A stretch of DNA of 64,000 nucleotides from Achromobacter sp. Root83 (lineage in GTDB: Bacteria > Pseudomonadota > Gammaproteobacteria > Burkholderiales > Burkholderiaceae_B): contig NZ_LMIU01000022.1 of NCBI RefSeq assembly GCF_001428845.1, positions 372,001 to 436,000 on the forward strand, in the 5' to 3' direction. Positions 55,076 to 64,000 of the stretch are shown piece after piece (position 1 is the first letter of the stretch; each line of letters opens with the position of its first letter). The position numbers and the translations under genes are program-made. The notes beneath the pieces were generated by a model. It saw only the letters and a list, made by a program, of their open reading frames with translations, did no database searches and was not told where the DNA came from.

Positions 55076-56173
55076 TCATGCGCTGTAGCGCCCCGCCGCA
55101 AGCTCAGCTTCGGGGTCCGCGCCCAGGCCGGGTCCGTCCGGCACGCGCACCCAGCCATCTTCGATCGGCACGCTGCGCGCATAGGGCACGTGCGCCAATT
55201 CAACGTAAAGCCGCTCCAGCGACACCTCGGCCTGCTGCGCCGCGATCAGGTGCAGGCTGGCCAGATAGCCCGGACCGAAAAACGCCACCTGAGGCGCGCA
55301 GACGACGGGCGTGCCCACGCATTTCTGCGCGATCCGCCACGCGGCGCTCAACCCCATCTTGATGACGCTGGGCTGCACATACTGCACGGCGCCGGTATCC
55401 ACCAGCCGTTCCAGATCGGTGGCGCTGCTGGCGTTCTCTCCGACGGCCAGCGGTATCCCGCAGGCGCGCTTGAGCCGGGCCAGTTCGCGGTCATCCTCGG
55501 GCGGCCACAGCGGCTCTTCGATCCAGAACGGGTCATACGGGCGCATGGCGTCGATGGCGGCCTCGGCCTCGGCGGGCAGCCAGGCGCAATTCGTGTCCAC
55601 CATGATGGGAATGCCCGGGCCGGTGCTGCGGCGCACGGCCGCCAGCGCATCGGCGGTGCGCTCATGCAGCTTGATCTCGGCATAGCCTTCCTGCAAGGCC
55701 TGCGTGGTCACCGCGTCCAGGCGTTCCGCGTTGCCGTAATACTGCAGCAAAGACGCATACACGCGCACCCGGTCCCGGCGCTTGCCGCCCAGCAAGGCAT
55801 GCAAAGGCACGCCGGCGCGCTTGGCGCGCAGGTCCCACAGCGCGATATCCAAGCCCGCCAACGCATGCACCACGGGGCCGGACCGCCCCAGGTTATGCAG
55901 CGTGCGCTGCATGCCGGGTAGCAGCGTGCCGTCGTCGGCGTCCCGTCCGCAGGCCAGCGGCGCGATCAGGGTATCGAAGATGGCCGTCAGGGCGCGCGGC
56001 TCGACGCAGTACGACTCGCCCCAGGCGACCGCTCCGTCTTCCGTCTGCACGCGCACCAGCGCGCTGTCCAGCTTGTCGCGCGGGCGTCCGGCGAACAGCG
56101 GAGCAGGACTCCAGTGATGAAAGGGCAGGCGCAGGGGAATACAGGTGACAGAAACAATGGTGTTGGCTGGCAT
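55076..56173 (-). CDS. Mandelate racemase/muconate lactonizing enzyme family protein
   Basis: A 365-residue enolase-superfamily enzyme. The capping domain covers about residues 1-125, and the barrel carries the acid-base residues Lys 168 and His 170 (EIKLHE). Metal ligands are Asp 193 (VDTNCAW), Glu 219 or 220 (IEEPLW) and Glu 246 (GENASS). It abstracts an alpha proton from a carboxylate (racemase, dehydratase or cycloisomerase). The KxH rather than KxK pattern leaves the reaction open. It is divergent from the LysR gene. Confidence 0.87.
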   Translation of the reverse strand: MPANTIVSVTCIPLRLPFHHWSPAPLFAGRPRDKLDSALVRVQTEDGAVAWGESYCVEPRALTAIFDTLIAPLACGRDADDGTLLPGMQRTLHNLGRSGPVVHALAGLDIALWDLRAKRAGVPLHALLGGKRRDRVRVYASLLQYYGNAERLDAVTTQALQEGYAEIKLHERTADALAAVRRSTGPGIPIMVDTNCAWLPAEAEAAIDAMRPYDPFWIEEPLWPPEDDRELARLKRACGIPLAVGENASSATDLERLVDTGAVQYVQPSVIKMGLSAAWRIAQKCVGTPVVCAPQVAFFGPGYLASLHLIAAQQAEVSLERLYVELAHVPYARSVPIEDGWVRVPDGPGLGADPEAELAAGRYSA

Positions 56174-56230
56174 GGCGGCTGAGCGGCGGATAGATCCTGA
56201 AGTCGATCCGGCTATTCTCGATGCCGCCTA

Positions 56231-56277
56231 TTCATATGGTCAAATAGATGAATTGACTATTTTCATATGAATTTCAT
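56231..56277. promoter_or_regulatory. Divergent control region of the enolase-family and lysR genes
   Basis: A locally AT-rich stretch with GTCAA-N9-TTGAC (56239-56257), the palindrome TTCATATGAA (56262-56271) and three TCATATG copies, the last overlapping the lysR start. Likely LTTR binding and promoter zone. Confidence 0.5.
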
Positions 56278-57195
56278 ATGCTGAATCGACGCGAACTCCT
56301 GCTGCTGCGCGCGATGTACCGGCACGACACGGTCACCGCCGCCGCCGAGGCGATCAACATGACGCAACCCGCCGCCAGCGCGCTGTTGCGCGACATGGAA
56401 ACGCGCCTGGGCTTCGCGCTGTTCAGCCGCGAAAACCGGCGCCTGCATCTCACCAGCCAGGGCCGATCCCTGATTCCCGAAGTGTTGAACGCGCTGGCCG
56501 GCATAGAAGCCGTCGACCGGCTTGCCGTCGATATCCGGCAGGGCGCGCTGGCGCGGCTGGACGTGGGGGCCGTCGCCATCGCGGCATCCAGCCTGCTGCC
56601 CGCCGCGATGGCCGCCATGCGCCAGGCGCACCCGTCGGTGGCGGTCACGGTCCGGGCCGGCACGGCGCTGGAGATCATCGAAATGGCGGTGGATCACCGC
56701 ATCGACCTGGGCATCATCATTGGCTCGCCCTCGGATATCGACCGGGTGTCCAGCCTGCGGCTGGCTCCCTTGAGCCTGCACGCGGTCATGCGCAAGGATC
56801 ATCCGTGGGCAAGGCTGCCGGTACTGACGTTGGCGGAGGTGGCCGAAGCCGGCCCGATCGTGCTGGCGCCCGCCCTGCCCGCGGGCCGCGCGACGCGCCA
56901 GGCGCTGGACACGCGCGGCCTGCCCTATCGTCCCATCATCGAAGTGGCGCAATCGTCTGCGGCCTGCGCGCTGGCCGCGGAAGGACTGGGCGTGGCCATC
57001 GTCGAAAGCCTGGGCGCCCACTACGCCGAGCGGCAAGGCCTGGCCTCCCGCCATCTACTGGCGCTGGAAGACCCCGTGCTCGCGGTGGTCTGGTCTCGCG
57101 ACCGGGCGATGAGCGCCCCCGCGCAATTGCTGCAGGCGGGTTTGGCCGAGCAGGCGCGCACCTGGCTGACCCGGGCGGTCGATCCGACGGCCTGA
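56278..57195 (+). CDS. LysR-family transcriptional regulator
   Basis: A 305-residue LTTR. The helix-turn-helix (DTVTAAAEAINMTQPAASALL, about residues 17-37) is followed by an effector domain. It is divergent from the enolase-superfamily/Bug pair, which it probably controls. It ends 20 nt before the convergent ubiX stop. Confidence 0.9.
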   Translation: MLNRRELLLLRAMYRHDTVTAAAEAINMTQPAASALLRDMETRLGFALFSRENRRLHLTSQGRSLIPEVLNALAGIEAVDRLAVDIRQGALARLDVGAVAIAASSLLPAAMAAMRQAHPSVAVTVRAGTALEIIEMAVDHRIDLGIIIGSPSDIDRVSSLRLAPLSLHAVMRKDHPWARLPVLTLAEVAEAGPIVLAPALPAGRATRQALDTRGLPYRPIIEVAQSSAACALAAEGLGVAIVESLGAHYAERQGLASRHLLALEDPVLAVVWSRDRAMSAPAQLLQAGLAEQARTWLTRAVDPTA

Positions 57196-57215
57196 GGCAA
57201 CGCCCGCGGCGCTTG

Positions 57216-57776
57216 CTACGTGCCTTCCCAGTGCGGACCAGGCACGGCAATGTCGAAAAGCTCGAGCACGCGCGCCACGGTATGGTCCACCATCTCTTCG
57301 ATGGAAGCGGGCCGGTGATAAAACGCCGGCAGCGGCGGAAAGACGATGCCGCCCATTTCGGTCACCGCCGTCATGTTGCGCAGGTGAGCCAGATTGAAGG
57401 GCGTTTCGCGCACCATCAGCACCAGGCGCCGGCGCTCTTTGAGCGTCACGTCGGCGGCACGGGTGATGAGGTTGTCCGACAGGCCGTGGGCCACGGCGGC
57501 CAACGTCCGCATCGAGCACGGCACGATCACCATCCCCGCGGTCTGGAACGCGCCGCTGGCCAGCGTGGCGCCCACGTCGCGCACACTGTGGACGTGGTCC
57601 GCCAGGGCGTTGACGTCGTGGCGGCTGACATCCAGTTCGTGCTTGATGTTCAGCACGCCGGAGGCCGACACCACCAGATGGGTCTCGACATCGTCCACGC
57701 CGCGCAGCGCCTGCAACATACGCACCGCGTAAAGCGCGCCGGTGGCGCCCGTGATGCCGATGACCAGTCGCCGCAT
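57216..57776 (-). CDS. ubiX: Flavin prenyltransferase
   Basis: A 186-residue UbiX/Pad1-family protein (GITGATGALYAVRML at residues 7-21; PCSMRTLAAVAHGLSDNLI near residue 89; VRETPFNLAHLRNM). It makes prenylated FMN for UbiD-type decarboxylases. No ubiD is adjacent. It starts 7 nt after grxD ends and is probably cotranscribed with that core block. Confidence 0.92.
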   Translation of the reverse strand: MRRLVIGITGATGALYAVRMLQALRGVDDVETHLVVSASGVLNIKHELDVSRHDVNALADHVHSVRDVGATLASGAFQTAGMVIVPCSMRTLAAVAHGLSDNLITRAADVTLKERRRLVLMVRETPFNLAHLRNMTAVTEMGGIVFPPLPAFYHRPASIEEMVDHTVARVLELFDIAVPGPHWEGT

Positions 57777-57783
57777 GGAGGCG

Positions 57784-58110
57784 TTAAGCCGTTGCGCCGG
57801 ATTGCTCCAGCAGCGTCTTCAGTTCGCCGGACTCGTTCATTTCATTCATGATGTCCGAGCCGCCGATGAATTCGCCGGCCACGTACAACTGCGGGATGGT
57901 GGGCCAGTTGGAGAATTCCTTGATGCCCTGGCGGACTTCGTCGTCCTCCAGCACATTGACGGTGACCAGCTTCTTCACGCCACAGCCCTTCAGGATCTGA
58001 ATGGCCTTGCCGGAAAAGCCGCATTGCGGGAACTGGGCGGTGCCCTTCATGAACAGCACCACGGGGTGCTGGGTCACGGTTTCGCGGATGAATTCTTTAA
58101 CGTCGCTCAT
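57784..58110 (-). CDS. grxD: Monothiol glutaredoxin, Grx4 type
   Basis: A 108-residue monothiol glutaredoxin with the CGFS active site (PQCGFSGKA near residue 30) and [18 protein letters not shown] for glutathione and Fe-S binding. It handles Fe2S2 clusters in the cytoplasm. ATG 58110 gives the family's usual length. Confidence 0.95.
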   Translation of the reverse strand: MSDVKEFIRETVTQHPVVLFMKGTAQFPQCGFSGKAIQILKGCGVKKLVTVNVLEDDEVRQGIKEFSNWPTIPQLYVAGEFIGGSDIMNEMNESGELKTLLEQSGATA

Positions 58111-58268
58111 GGTGGTCTCTTGGACAGGCATAACGGAATATGCCAATTATAGGTACAGCGGGAAAAACCGCTCCGATTACCCCGGCGCGGCGCCGGTCTA
58201 TCCCGGAAATTCAAGGGCTCAGGGGCTAACAGCCGCCATCGGGCGACCCGGCCGCGGGTGCCGGTCCA

Positions 58269-59096
58269 TCAGCCGCCGCGCTTGCGTCCCCCCGAGATCC
58301 GCTCGATGCCGGCCAGATCCTGGCGGCTGTGCACGCTCTCAAATCCGGCCTCGGCAAGCATGTCCCGCACCGCCTGTGCCTGGTCCCAGCCATGCTCCAT
58401 CCACAGGGCGCCGCCCGGCTTCAGGCGGCTGCCGGCGCCCTGCACGATGCGCGCCAGGTCTTCCAGTCCACCCGCGCCGTCGGTCAGCGCGCCGCGCGGC
58501 TCGAAGCGCAGGTCGCCCTGGTCCAGGTGCGGATCGTCGCTTGCCACATAGGGCGGGTTCGACACGATCAGATCGAAGCCCTCGCCCGCGGGCACGGCCT
58601 CGTACCAGCTTCCTTCCACGAAGCGCACCGACGCGGTCAGATTCCAGGCATTGCCCGCGGCCACGGCGAGCGCGGCGGCGCTGACGTCCGACGCCATCAC
58701 CCGCGCGTCGCGGCGCGCCAGCGCGATCGAAATCGCGATCGCCCCGCTCCCCGTGCCCAGGTCCAGCACGGCGGGTCCCGCCACGCCCGCCACGCATTCC
58801 AGCGCCGTCTCGACCAGCACCTCGGTGTCCGGGCGCGGAATCAATACGTCGGGCGTCACGCGGAACAGATGGCCCATGAACTCGCGCTGACCCAGCAGAT
58901 AGGCCATGGGCTCGCCGGCGATACGCCGCAGCGCCAATGCCTCGTAGGCCGCCGCCGCTTCCGGGGCCAACGCATCGGTGTCGTGCGCCAGCAGCCACGC
59001 GCGGGGCTTGTCCAGCACGTGCTCCAGCAGCATGCGCACTTCCAGGCGCGGCAGCCGGGTATCGAGCAGCAGGCTCTTGATCTGCGGCTTGGTCAT
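58269..59096 (-). CDS. prmC: Peptide chain release factor N5-glutamine methyltransferase
   Basis: A 275-residue enzyme that methylates the Gln of the GGQ motif in release factors. The SAM motif is VLDLGTGSGAIAISIAL (near residue 112), and the catalytic motif is SNPPYVASDDPHL (near residue 180). It lies just downstream of prfA, whose product is its substrate. Confidence 0.95.
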   Translation of the reverse strand: MTKPQIKSLLLDTRLPRLEVRMLLEHVLDKPRAWLLAHDTDALAPEAAAAYEALALRRIAGEPMAYLLGQREFMGHLFRVTPDVLIPRPDTEVLVETALECVAGVAGPAVLDLGTGSGAIAISIALARRDARVMASDVSAAALAVAAGNAWNLTASVRFVEGSWYEAVPAGEGFDLIVSNPPYVASDDPHLDQGDLRFEPRGALTDGAGGLEDLARIVQGAGSRLKPGGALWMEHGWDQAQAVRDMLAEAGFESVHSRQDLAGIERISGGRKRGG

Positions 59097-59106
59097 CGCG
59101 CCCGGC

Positions 59107-60189
59107 TCAGATGTCGTCGCCCAGCGCGGCGAGCTGCTCGGCCTGGTGCTCGGCGATCAGCGCGCCGGTCAGTTCTTCCAGATCGCCTTCCATGATCTGC
59201 TGCAGCTTGTACAGCGTCAGGTTGATGCGGTGGTCCGTCACGCGGCCCTGCGGGAAGTTATAGGTGCGGATGCGCTCGGAACGGTCGCCCGTCCCGATCA
59301 GGCTTTTGCGCTCGGCGGCTTCCTTGCTCTGCCGCTCGCGCGTTTCCTTGTCCTTCAGGCGCGCGGCCAGCACCTGCATGGCCTTGTCCTTGTTGCGGTG
59401 CTGCGAGCGGTCGTCCTGGCACTCCACCACCAGACCCGTCGGCAAGTGGGTGATGCGCACCGCCGAATCGGTCTTGTTGATGTGCTGACCGCCCGCGCCG
59501 CTGGCGCGGAACGTGTCGATACGCAGATCGTTCGTGTTGATGACGATCTCCGACATCGCATCGGCTTCCGCCATGATGGCCACGGTGCAGGCCGACGTGT
59601 GGATGCGGCCCTGCGCCTCGGTGGCGGGCACGCGCTGCACGCGGTGCGCCCCCGACTCGAATTTCAGGCGGCCGTAGGCCCCGTCGCCGTCGATGCGCGC
59701 GATCACTTCCTTGTAGCCGCCCAGCTCCGATGCGCTTTCCGACATCAGTTCGACGCGCCAGCCGCGCTGCTCCGCGTAGCGCGTGTACATGCGCAGCAGA
59801 TCGCCGGAGAACAGCGCGCTTTCGTCGCCGCCCGTACCCGCGCGGATTTCCAGGAACACGCTGCGCCCGTCGTTGGGGTCGCGCGGCAGCAGCAATAGCT
59901 GCAACGCGGCTTCCAGGGACTCCAGCTTGCTGCGCCCCGCCTTGATCTCGTCCTCGGCCATGGACTTCAGTTCGGGATCGGACAGCATCTCCTGGGCGGC
60001 CGCCAGGTCTTCCTCGGTGCGGGCGAAGGCGGTGAACGCCTCGACCACGGGCTCCAGCTCGGCGCGTTCGCGGGAAAGCTTGCGAAAACGGTCCATGTCG
60101 GACGCGGTTTCCGGTTCGGCGAGCAGCGCATCGACCTCGATCAGGCGATGACACAGATGCTCCAGCCGGCTGCGCATGGAAGATTTCAT
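59107..60189 (-). CDS. prfA: Peptide chain release factor 1
   Basis: A 360-residue RF1 that reads UAA and UAG. The codon-recognition PAT tripeptide is in [12 protein letters not shown] (near residue 186), and GGQ is in [14 protein letters not shown] (near residue 230). ATG 60189 gives the usual MKxSMxxRL opening. No clear ribosome site is seen. It lies in the conserved hemA-prfA-prmC order. Confidence 0.95.
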   Translation of the reverse strand: MKSSMRSRLEHLCHRLIEVDALLAEPETASDMDRFRKLSRERAELEPVVEAFTAFARTEEDLAAAQEMLSDPELKSMAEDEIKAGRSKLESLEAALQLLLLPRDPNDGRSVFLEIRAGTGGDESALFSGDLLRMYTRYAEQRGWRVELMSESASELGGYKEVIARIDGDGAYGRLKFESGAHRVQRVPATEAQGRIHTSACTVAIMAEADAMSEIVINTNDLRIDTFRASGAGGQHINKTDSAVRITHLPTGLVVECQDDRSQHRNKDKAMQVLAARLKDKETRERQSKEAAERKSLIGTGDRSERIRTYNFPQGRVTDHRINLTLYKLQQIMEGDLEELTGALIAEHQAEQLAALGDDI

Positions 60190-60273
60190 GGGGGGATGAC
60201 CAAAGAGAAAACGGAAACAGCGGGCGCCCAAAAAGCGAACGCCCGCCAAGAGGCGGGACGTGGGACAGCGCCG

Positions 60274-61548
60274 CTAACGGCGGGAGTCGCGGCCAGGGAA
60301 GAGGCGCGGCATCCAGGCAAGCAGTTGCTTGCGGTCGTCGCCTTCGCTGCGGTTCAGGGCCGCCAGCGGACCGTGCAGGTATTTTTGGGTCAGGCCGTGC
60401 GCAAGTTGCTCGAGCACGGCCTCGGGCGATTCGCCCCGCGCCAGCAGGCGGCGGGCGCGTTCCAGCTCGGCGGCGCGGACGTCTTCGGCGGCCTGGTGCA
60501 GGTCGCGGATGACGGGCACCACTTCGCGGGACTGCATCCAGTGCATGAAACCCTGGACGCGCGTTTCGATGATGGCTTCGGCCTGCACGACGGCGGCGCG
60601 GCGGGCGTCGGTGCCGGTCTGCACCAGCCGGCCCAGGTCATCCACCGAATACAGGTAGACGTCGTCGAGGCGGCCGACTTCGGGTTCGATGTCGCGCGGC
60701 ACGGCCAGGTCGATCATCACCATCGGGCGGTGGCGGCGCAGGCGCGTGGCCCGTTCCACCATCCCCAGTCCGAGGATGGGCAGGGAGCTTGCCGTACAGG
60801 ACACGATGACGTCGAACTCGGACAGGCGGTCCGTCAGGTCGGACAGCTTCATCGTGCTGGCCGAGAAACGGTTGGCCAGGATTTCGGCGCGTTCGGCCGT
60901 GCGGTTGGCCACCACCATGCTGCGCGGACGTTGCGCGGCGAAGTGCGTGGCGCAGAGTTCGATCATTTCGCCCGCGCCGATGAACAGCGTGCGGGCCTGG
61001 TCCAGATTGCCGAACACGCGTTCGGCCAGGCGCACGGCGGCGGCGGCCATGGACACCGACTGCGCGCCGATGGCGGTCTGCGACCGCACTTCCTTGGCCA
61101 CCGAGAAGGTGCGCTGGAACATCTGATGCAGCAGCGTGCCCAGCGAACCGGCTTCGCCGGCGGCGCGCACGGCGTCCTTCATCTGGCCCACGATCTGGGT
61201 TTCGCCCAGCACCATGGAATCCAGGCCGCTGGCGACGCGAAAGGCGTGGCGGACGGCGTCGTCCTGGTGATGGCGATAAAGGTGCGGGCGCAGCGTGCCG
61301 GCGTCCAGGCGGTTGTGTTCGGCCAGCCAGGCGGGCAGTTGATCGGCCACGTGGCCGTCGGCCGCGCAGTAGATCTCGGTGCGATTACAGGTAGACAGGA
61401 TGGCGGCTTCGCGGACGGAACCGCCAAACGCCGAACGCAGGCCTTCCAGCGCGGGCTTGACCAGATCGACGGGCATGGACACGCGCTCGCGGACCGAAAC
61501 CGGCGCGGACGTGTGATTCAGACCGAAGGCAAGGACAGCTACCGACAT
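60274..61548 (-). CDS. hemA: Glutamyl-tRNA reductase
   Basis: A 424-residue enzyme for the first step of the C5 haem pathway. The catalytic Cys is in [10 protein letters not shown] (near residue 52), [15 protein letters not shown] near residue 108, and the NADPH domain [13 protein letters not shown] near residue 225. It is followed by prfA and prmC as in many proteobacteria. Confidence 0.96.
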   Translation of the reverse strand: MSVAVLAFGLNHTSAPVSVRERVSMPVDLVKPALEGLRSAFGGSVREAAILSTCNRTEIYCAADGHVADQLPAWLAEHNRLDAGTLRPHLYRHHQDDAVRHAFRVASGLDSMVLGETQIVGQMKDAVRAAGEAGSLGTLLHQMFQRTFSVAKEVRSQTAIGAQSVSMAAAAVRLAERVFGNLDQARTLFIGAGEMIELCATHFAAQRPRSMVVANRTAERAEILANRFSASTMKLSDLTDRLSEFDVIVSCTASSLPILGLGMVERATRLRRHRPMVMIDLAVPRDIEPEVGRLDDVYLYSVDDLGRLVQTGTDARRAAVVQAEAIIETRVQGFMHWMQSREVVPVIRDLHQAAEDVRAAELERARRLLARGESPEAVLEQLAHGLTQKYLHGPLAALNRSEGDDRKQLLAWMPRLFPGRDSRR

Positions 61549-61868
61549 GTGAGAGGGATGGCGCAGGCCACCCGCGGCTAAGCGTTAAGTACTGCCACTA
61601 TAAGAACAATGCGGCACGGCTGGCTTGTCGCGCATCAAGCGCGCGGGACCGCCCAGCTGTAACAGCAAACCGCTAACGATTATACCCCTGCGGGTTATCC
61701 CCAGACCAATCCGACGGCCCGGCGCGACCTTATGCCGCAGCTTTCGTGCCGTGGAGCCAACAGTCCGGCTCGCGAGCCACCCGGTTTTCTCGCCGTCAGT
61801 GAAAAAATATCCTTTCCGTTCCTGACTGGCACAAGTTCAAAAATTTGTGTATAGTTGCGGACTTCGTT
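61549..61868. other. Intergenic region between hemA and tRNA-Phe
   Basis: No gene seen in 320 nt. A candidate hemA -10 (TATAGT on the minus strand, 61597-61602) lies about 50 nt before the hemA start. On the plus strand TATAGT at 61850-61855 is the likely -10 of the first tRNA. Confidence 0.45.
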
Positions 61869-61944
61869 GGCCTGGTAGCTCAGTCGGTAGAGCAGAGGAT
61901 TGAAAATCCTTGTGTCGGTGGTTCGATTCCGCCCCAGGCCACCA
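61869..61944 (+). tRNA. tRNA-Phe (GAA)
   Basis: A 76-nt tRNA with a 7-bp acceptor (GGCCTGG/CCAGGCC), the D-loop AGCTCAGTCGGTAGAGC, an anticodon loop TTGAAAA giving GAA, and a TTCGATTCC T-loop. CCA is encoded. It is identical to the copy at 62137. Confidence 0.97.
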
Positions 61945-62008
61945 AAGAATTTTCGGGAACCTGGTTCCCGCAGCAGTGCAAAGAAAAGCTAGAAGAAATG
62001 CCCAGGAA

Positions 62009-62036
62009 AACCCAGCCGATCCGCTGGGTTTTTTGT
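62009..62036 (+). terminator. Terminator after the first tRNA-Phe
   Basis: Stem AACCCAGC/GCTGGGTT (62009-62016 with 62023-62030), a 6-nt loop, then a T run. Confidence 0.85.
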
Positions 62037-62111
62037 TTTTTCAGAGGGCGTTGACTGCGCTTTTGGATAGCGGGCCCGCGCATCCGCGGCCCCGCCCCAC
62101 CTGCCCCGGCA

Positions 62112-62127
62112 ATTTGTGTATAGTGGC
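62112..62127 (+). promoter_or_regulatory. Duplicated tRNA promoter element
   Basis: ATTTGTGTATAGTGGC before the second tRNA repeats ATTTGTGTATAGTTGC before the first (61843-61858), each with TATAGT as a probable -10 about 14 nt from the tRNA. Confidence 0.6.
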
Positions 62128-62136
62128 GGGCTTCGT

Positions 62137-62212
62137 GGCCTGGTAGCTCAGTCGGTAGAGCAGAGGATTGAAAATCCTTGTGTCGGTGGTTCGATTCCGC
62201 CCCAGGCCACCA
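62137..62212 (+). tRNA. tRNA-Phe (GAA), second copy
   Basis: Identical in sequence to the tRNA at 61869-61944, with CCA encoded and with its own promoter-like sequence and terminator. The pair arose by local duplication. Confidence 0.97.
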
Positions 62213-62268
62213 AAGATATCTGCCCGAAGATATCTGCCCAAAGATATCCGCCCAGAGATAGCGCCCCG
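62213..62268 (+). repeat. 14-bp tandem repeat, four units
   Basis: Units AAGATATCTGCCCG, AAGATATCTGCCCA, AAGATATCCGCCCA and GAGATAGCGCCCCG follow each other directly after the tRNA 3' end. The first two differ at one base. Confidence 0.85.
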
Positions 62269-62280
62269 GGATTCAAGCAA

Positions 62281-62316
62281 AAGCCCAGCCGTACCGATGT
62301 ACGGGCTGGGCTTTTT
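62281..62316 (+). terminator. Terminator after the second tRNA-Phe
   Basis: Stem AAGCCCAGCC/GGCTGGGCTT (62281-62290 with 62304-62313) with a nested GTAC/GTAC pair, followed by a T run. Confidence 0.88.
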
Positions 62317-62441
62317 GCTTTGGCAGCGTTCCTTTTCCGTTCATGTGTATGGCATTTCGCGATATCGTGGAATGCCGCCCGCCGCCATGGCCGTGCGAAA
62401 ACCGTCGTCGCAATTCGTAGCACCCCCAACGGAGTCGCGAT

Positions 62442-64000
62442 ATGCGCGTCCGCGCACGAATTCTCTTCTGCCTGTTTGGACTGGCCCTGGGATGGGCGCG
62501 CCTGGCGCATGCGGCCGACACCGTCCCGACCTCGGCGCCCGTGGCGTCCTCACCCGCCATCCAGATGGGCGACATCCCCCTGCGGGCGGATACCGACCTG
62601 CGCTACGCCGAAGGCGTGCTCCAGCGCGCCGCCGCGGCGGATCCCGCGTCCGCCTTCATCCCGGCGCTGGACGCGATTGCCAGGTCCGCCGACGAAAAAC
62701 TCTATGAATTCCAGCCTGCCCAGCTTCGCAACTTTCCCATCATGCGGCTGGAAAGCCTGGAGCGGCATTGGAACTTCGATGCCCGCCGCCTGACGCACTG
62801 GCAGGCCGAGATGCGGCAGGCGACGGCCTGGTACGCCAACGACGCCGCGGAGCTGCTGCGCCGCCAGACCGCCTGGCAGGCGATCAAGGACGCCCCCGGC
62901 GCCGCGGGCCTGCCCGCCGTCCTGGCCGATCGCGTAAACGTGGTCCTGGCGCAGTTGTCGGCGGCGGGCCAGGCCCTGTCCGGCCCGCTGTCCCGCCAGG
63001 TCGAACTCGAACAGCGCGCCAACGCCATCGAAGAGCAGATCAAGGCCGGCCGGCGCGCGGTCGCCGAGGCGATCGACTTCGTCGACGCGCGGCTGTTGCG
63101 CGTGGATTCGCCGCCCCTGTGGGCGCTCAGCCAATCGGCGAGCAGCAGCGAAAACACGCTGGCCATGCTGCGCGCGGGACTCGACATCGAAGTGCGCTTT
63201 GCGCGGGAGTACGCCGCGGCGGGCAGTGGCAACCAGCGCGCCCTGCATGCGCTGCAATTGCTGCTGCTGCCGTTGCTGCTATGGCTGGCCCGCAAGAGCC
63301 GCAGCGCGATACGCACCGGCGTGATGAGCGAGACGGCAGCCGGCGTGCTGGGAAGGCCGTTTTCCACCTGGCTGCTGCTGGCGATGCTTGGCGTCCTGGC
63401 ACTGGAGCCGGACGCGCCGCTGATGGTCCAGCAGGTCGCGCTGGTGCTCGCGGCCCCGCCCGTGCTGCGGCTGCTGCCGCCCTCCAGCCGGCGCCAGCTG
63501 GACCTGTGGCCTTATGCAATCACGGGGTTGTTCCTGGCGGAAAGGCTGGGATTCCTGTTCCTCGCCAACACCCTGTTCTACCGGCTCTCCACGGTGGCGC
63601 TGGCCGCCGCGGGATTGGCGGCCATCCTGTGGCTGCTGGCGCGCGGCCGGCACCGGACGCATCCGCCCCAATCCGAGCGGCTGTTCAGGGCGCTGCGCGC
63701 CGTGGCATGGGGCGCGGCCGCCCTGCTCAGCCTCTCCGTGGTCGCGAACCTGTTCGGCAACGTCTCCCTGTCCGAAATGCTGACCAGCGGCATCCTCGGC
63801 AGCGGCTACTTTGGCCTCGTCCTCTATGCCGGCGTCACCGTCATCATCACCCTGCTGCAACTGCTGCTGGCGCGCCAGGGCATATCGCGCTTCCGCCTGG
63901 CGCGCGAACACGCTCCGCCGCTGGTGCAACTGCTGATACGGCTGCTGACCGCCGCCGCGGTCGTGGGCTGGGCGGTGTATGCCATGGACCGCTTCCGGGT
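62442..64000 (+). CDS. Probable mechanosensitive ion channel (MscS-type) precursor, C-terminus outside the window
   Basis: 520 codons are visible, open to the window end. A signal peptide (about residues 1-26, ending AHA) is followed by a helical periplasmic region (about 45-265) resembling DUF3772-type domains. From about residue 270 there are at least seven hydrophobic segments. This is the layout of large MscS-family proteins; the MscS pore domain itself would lie beyond 64000, so the call is by architecture. A GGAG site precedes ATG 62442. Confidence 0.65.
   Translation, partial: MRVRARILFCLFGLALGWARLAHAADTVPTSAPVASSPAIQMGDIPLRADTDLRYAEGVLQRAAAADPASAFIPALDAIARSADEKLYEFQPAQLRNFPIMRLESLERHWNFDARRLTHWQAEMRQATAWYANDAAELLRRQTAWQAIKDAPGAAGLPAVLADRVNVVLAQLSAAGQALSGPLSRQVELEQRANAIEEQIKAGRRAVAEAIDFVDARLLRVDSPPLWALSQSASSSENTLAMLRAGLDIEVRFAREYAAAGSGNQRALHALQLLLLPLLLWLARKSRSAIRTGVMSETAAGVLGRPFSTWLLLAMLGVLALEPDAPLMVQQVALVLAAPPVLRLLPPSSRRQLDLWPYAITGLFLAERLGFLFLANTLFYRLSTVALAAAGLAAILWLLARGRHRTHPPQSERLFRALRAVAWGAAALLSLSVVANLFGNVSLSEMLTSGILGSGYFGLVLYAGVTVIITLLQLLLARQGISRFRLAREHAPPLVQLLIRLLTAAAVVGWAVYAMDRFR

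Noticed and set aside
62213-62268. Possible CRISPR-like array after tRNA-Phe
   Set aside because: Units are 14 bp with no spacers, so this is a simple tandem repeat.
62116-62793. A frame starting inside the second tRNA-Phe
   Set aside because: It overlaps the tRNA and the signal-peptide-bearing channel gene in another frame and has shadow composition.

Overview
The window is a 64 kb piece of a GC-rich chromosome. Gene content and style point to a betaproteobacterium of the Alcaligenaceae (Achromobacter/Bordetella type). The signs are many LysR, IclR and GntR regulators, Bug-type tripartite tricarboxylate binding proteins, dense ATGA-overlapped catabolic operons, DUF3100/DUF934/DUF2970 neighbours and GC-rich intergenic repeats. 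This placement is inference from sequence style, not from a marker-gene comparison. I saw no insertion sequence, prophage, CRISPR array or rRNA operon.

Layout. 1-4.3 kb: a truncated GlxA-type regulator, then small housekeeping-like enzymes (M24 peptidase-like protein, ThpR, a 5'-nucleotidase) and a homoserine-dehydrogenase-like protein with a SAF domain. 4.4-17.9 kb: a large catabolic block. A GntR/FCD repressor and an SDR face a branched-chain-type ABC importer (livJHMGF-like), followed without a real break by another SDR, a fused alpha-beta E1 dehydrogenase, a VOC protein, E2 and E3. A strong sigma-70 promoter at 6101-6130 is followed by three copies of an 11-bp TTGTCnGACAA-type operator, so this looks like one GntR-controlled uptake-and-oxidation regulon. 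18-25 kb: LysR, ilvD, LysR, a GNAT acetyltransferase with an MFS transporter, and queC. 25-31 kb: ppc, a 3-hydroxyacyl-CoA dehydrogenase and an AtoE-like fatty-acid transporter.

31.4-37 kb: a beta-ketoadipate lower-pathway block (SDR; divergent IclR regulator; pcaI, pcaJ, catC, a YciI-like protein, pcaD and a cyclase-family protein), closed by a bidirectional terminator. 37-45 kb: PsiF-like and FxLYD-like exported proteins, a beta-carbonic anhydrase, a GST, an AraC/SDR pair, an unrecognised 194-residue protein, and a DUF3100 membrane protein facing a LysR gene with a palindromic operator. 45-48 kb: tandem intergenic repeats, then a sulfite reductase haemoprotein and DUF934.

48.2-57.2 kb: a second catabolic block. 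An IclR gene faces a Bug receptor, an acyl-CoA ligase, a citryl-CoA-lyase-like protein and two SDRs, all tightly overlapped; then come a convergent second Bug receptor and an enolase-superfamily enzyme, with a divergent LysR gene. 57.2-61.5 kb: a minus-strand core block (ubiX, grxD, prmC, prfA, hemA). 61.8-62.3 kb: two identical tRNA-Phe genes with duplicated promoters. The window ends inside a probable mechanosensitive channel gene.

Best leads: the GntR-controlled importer plus 2-oxoacid-dehydrogenase-like regulon, whose substrate is unknown; the Bug/CoA-ligase/lyase operon; and twin 181-bp elements with perfect 34-bp inverted ends that have diverged only by compensated changes.
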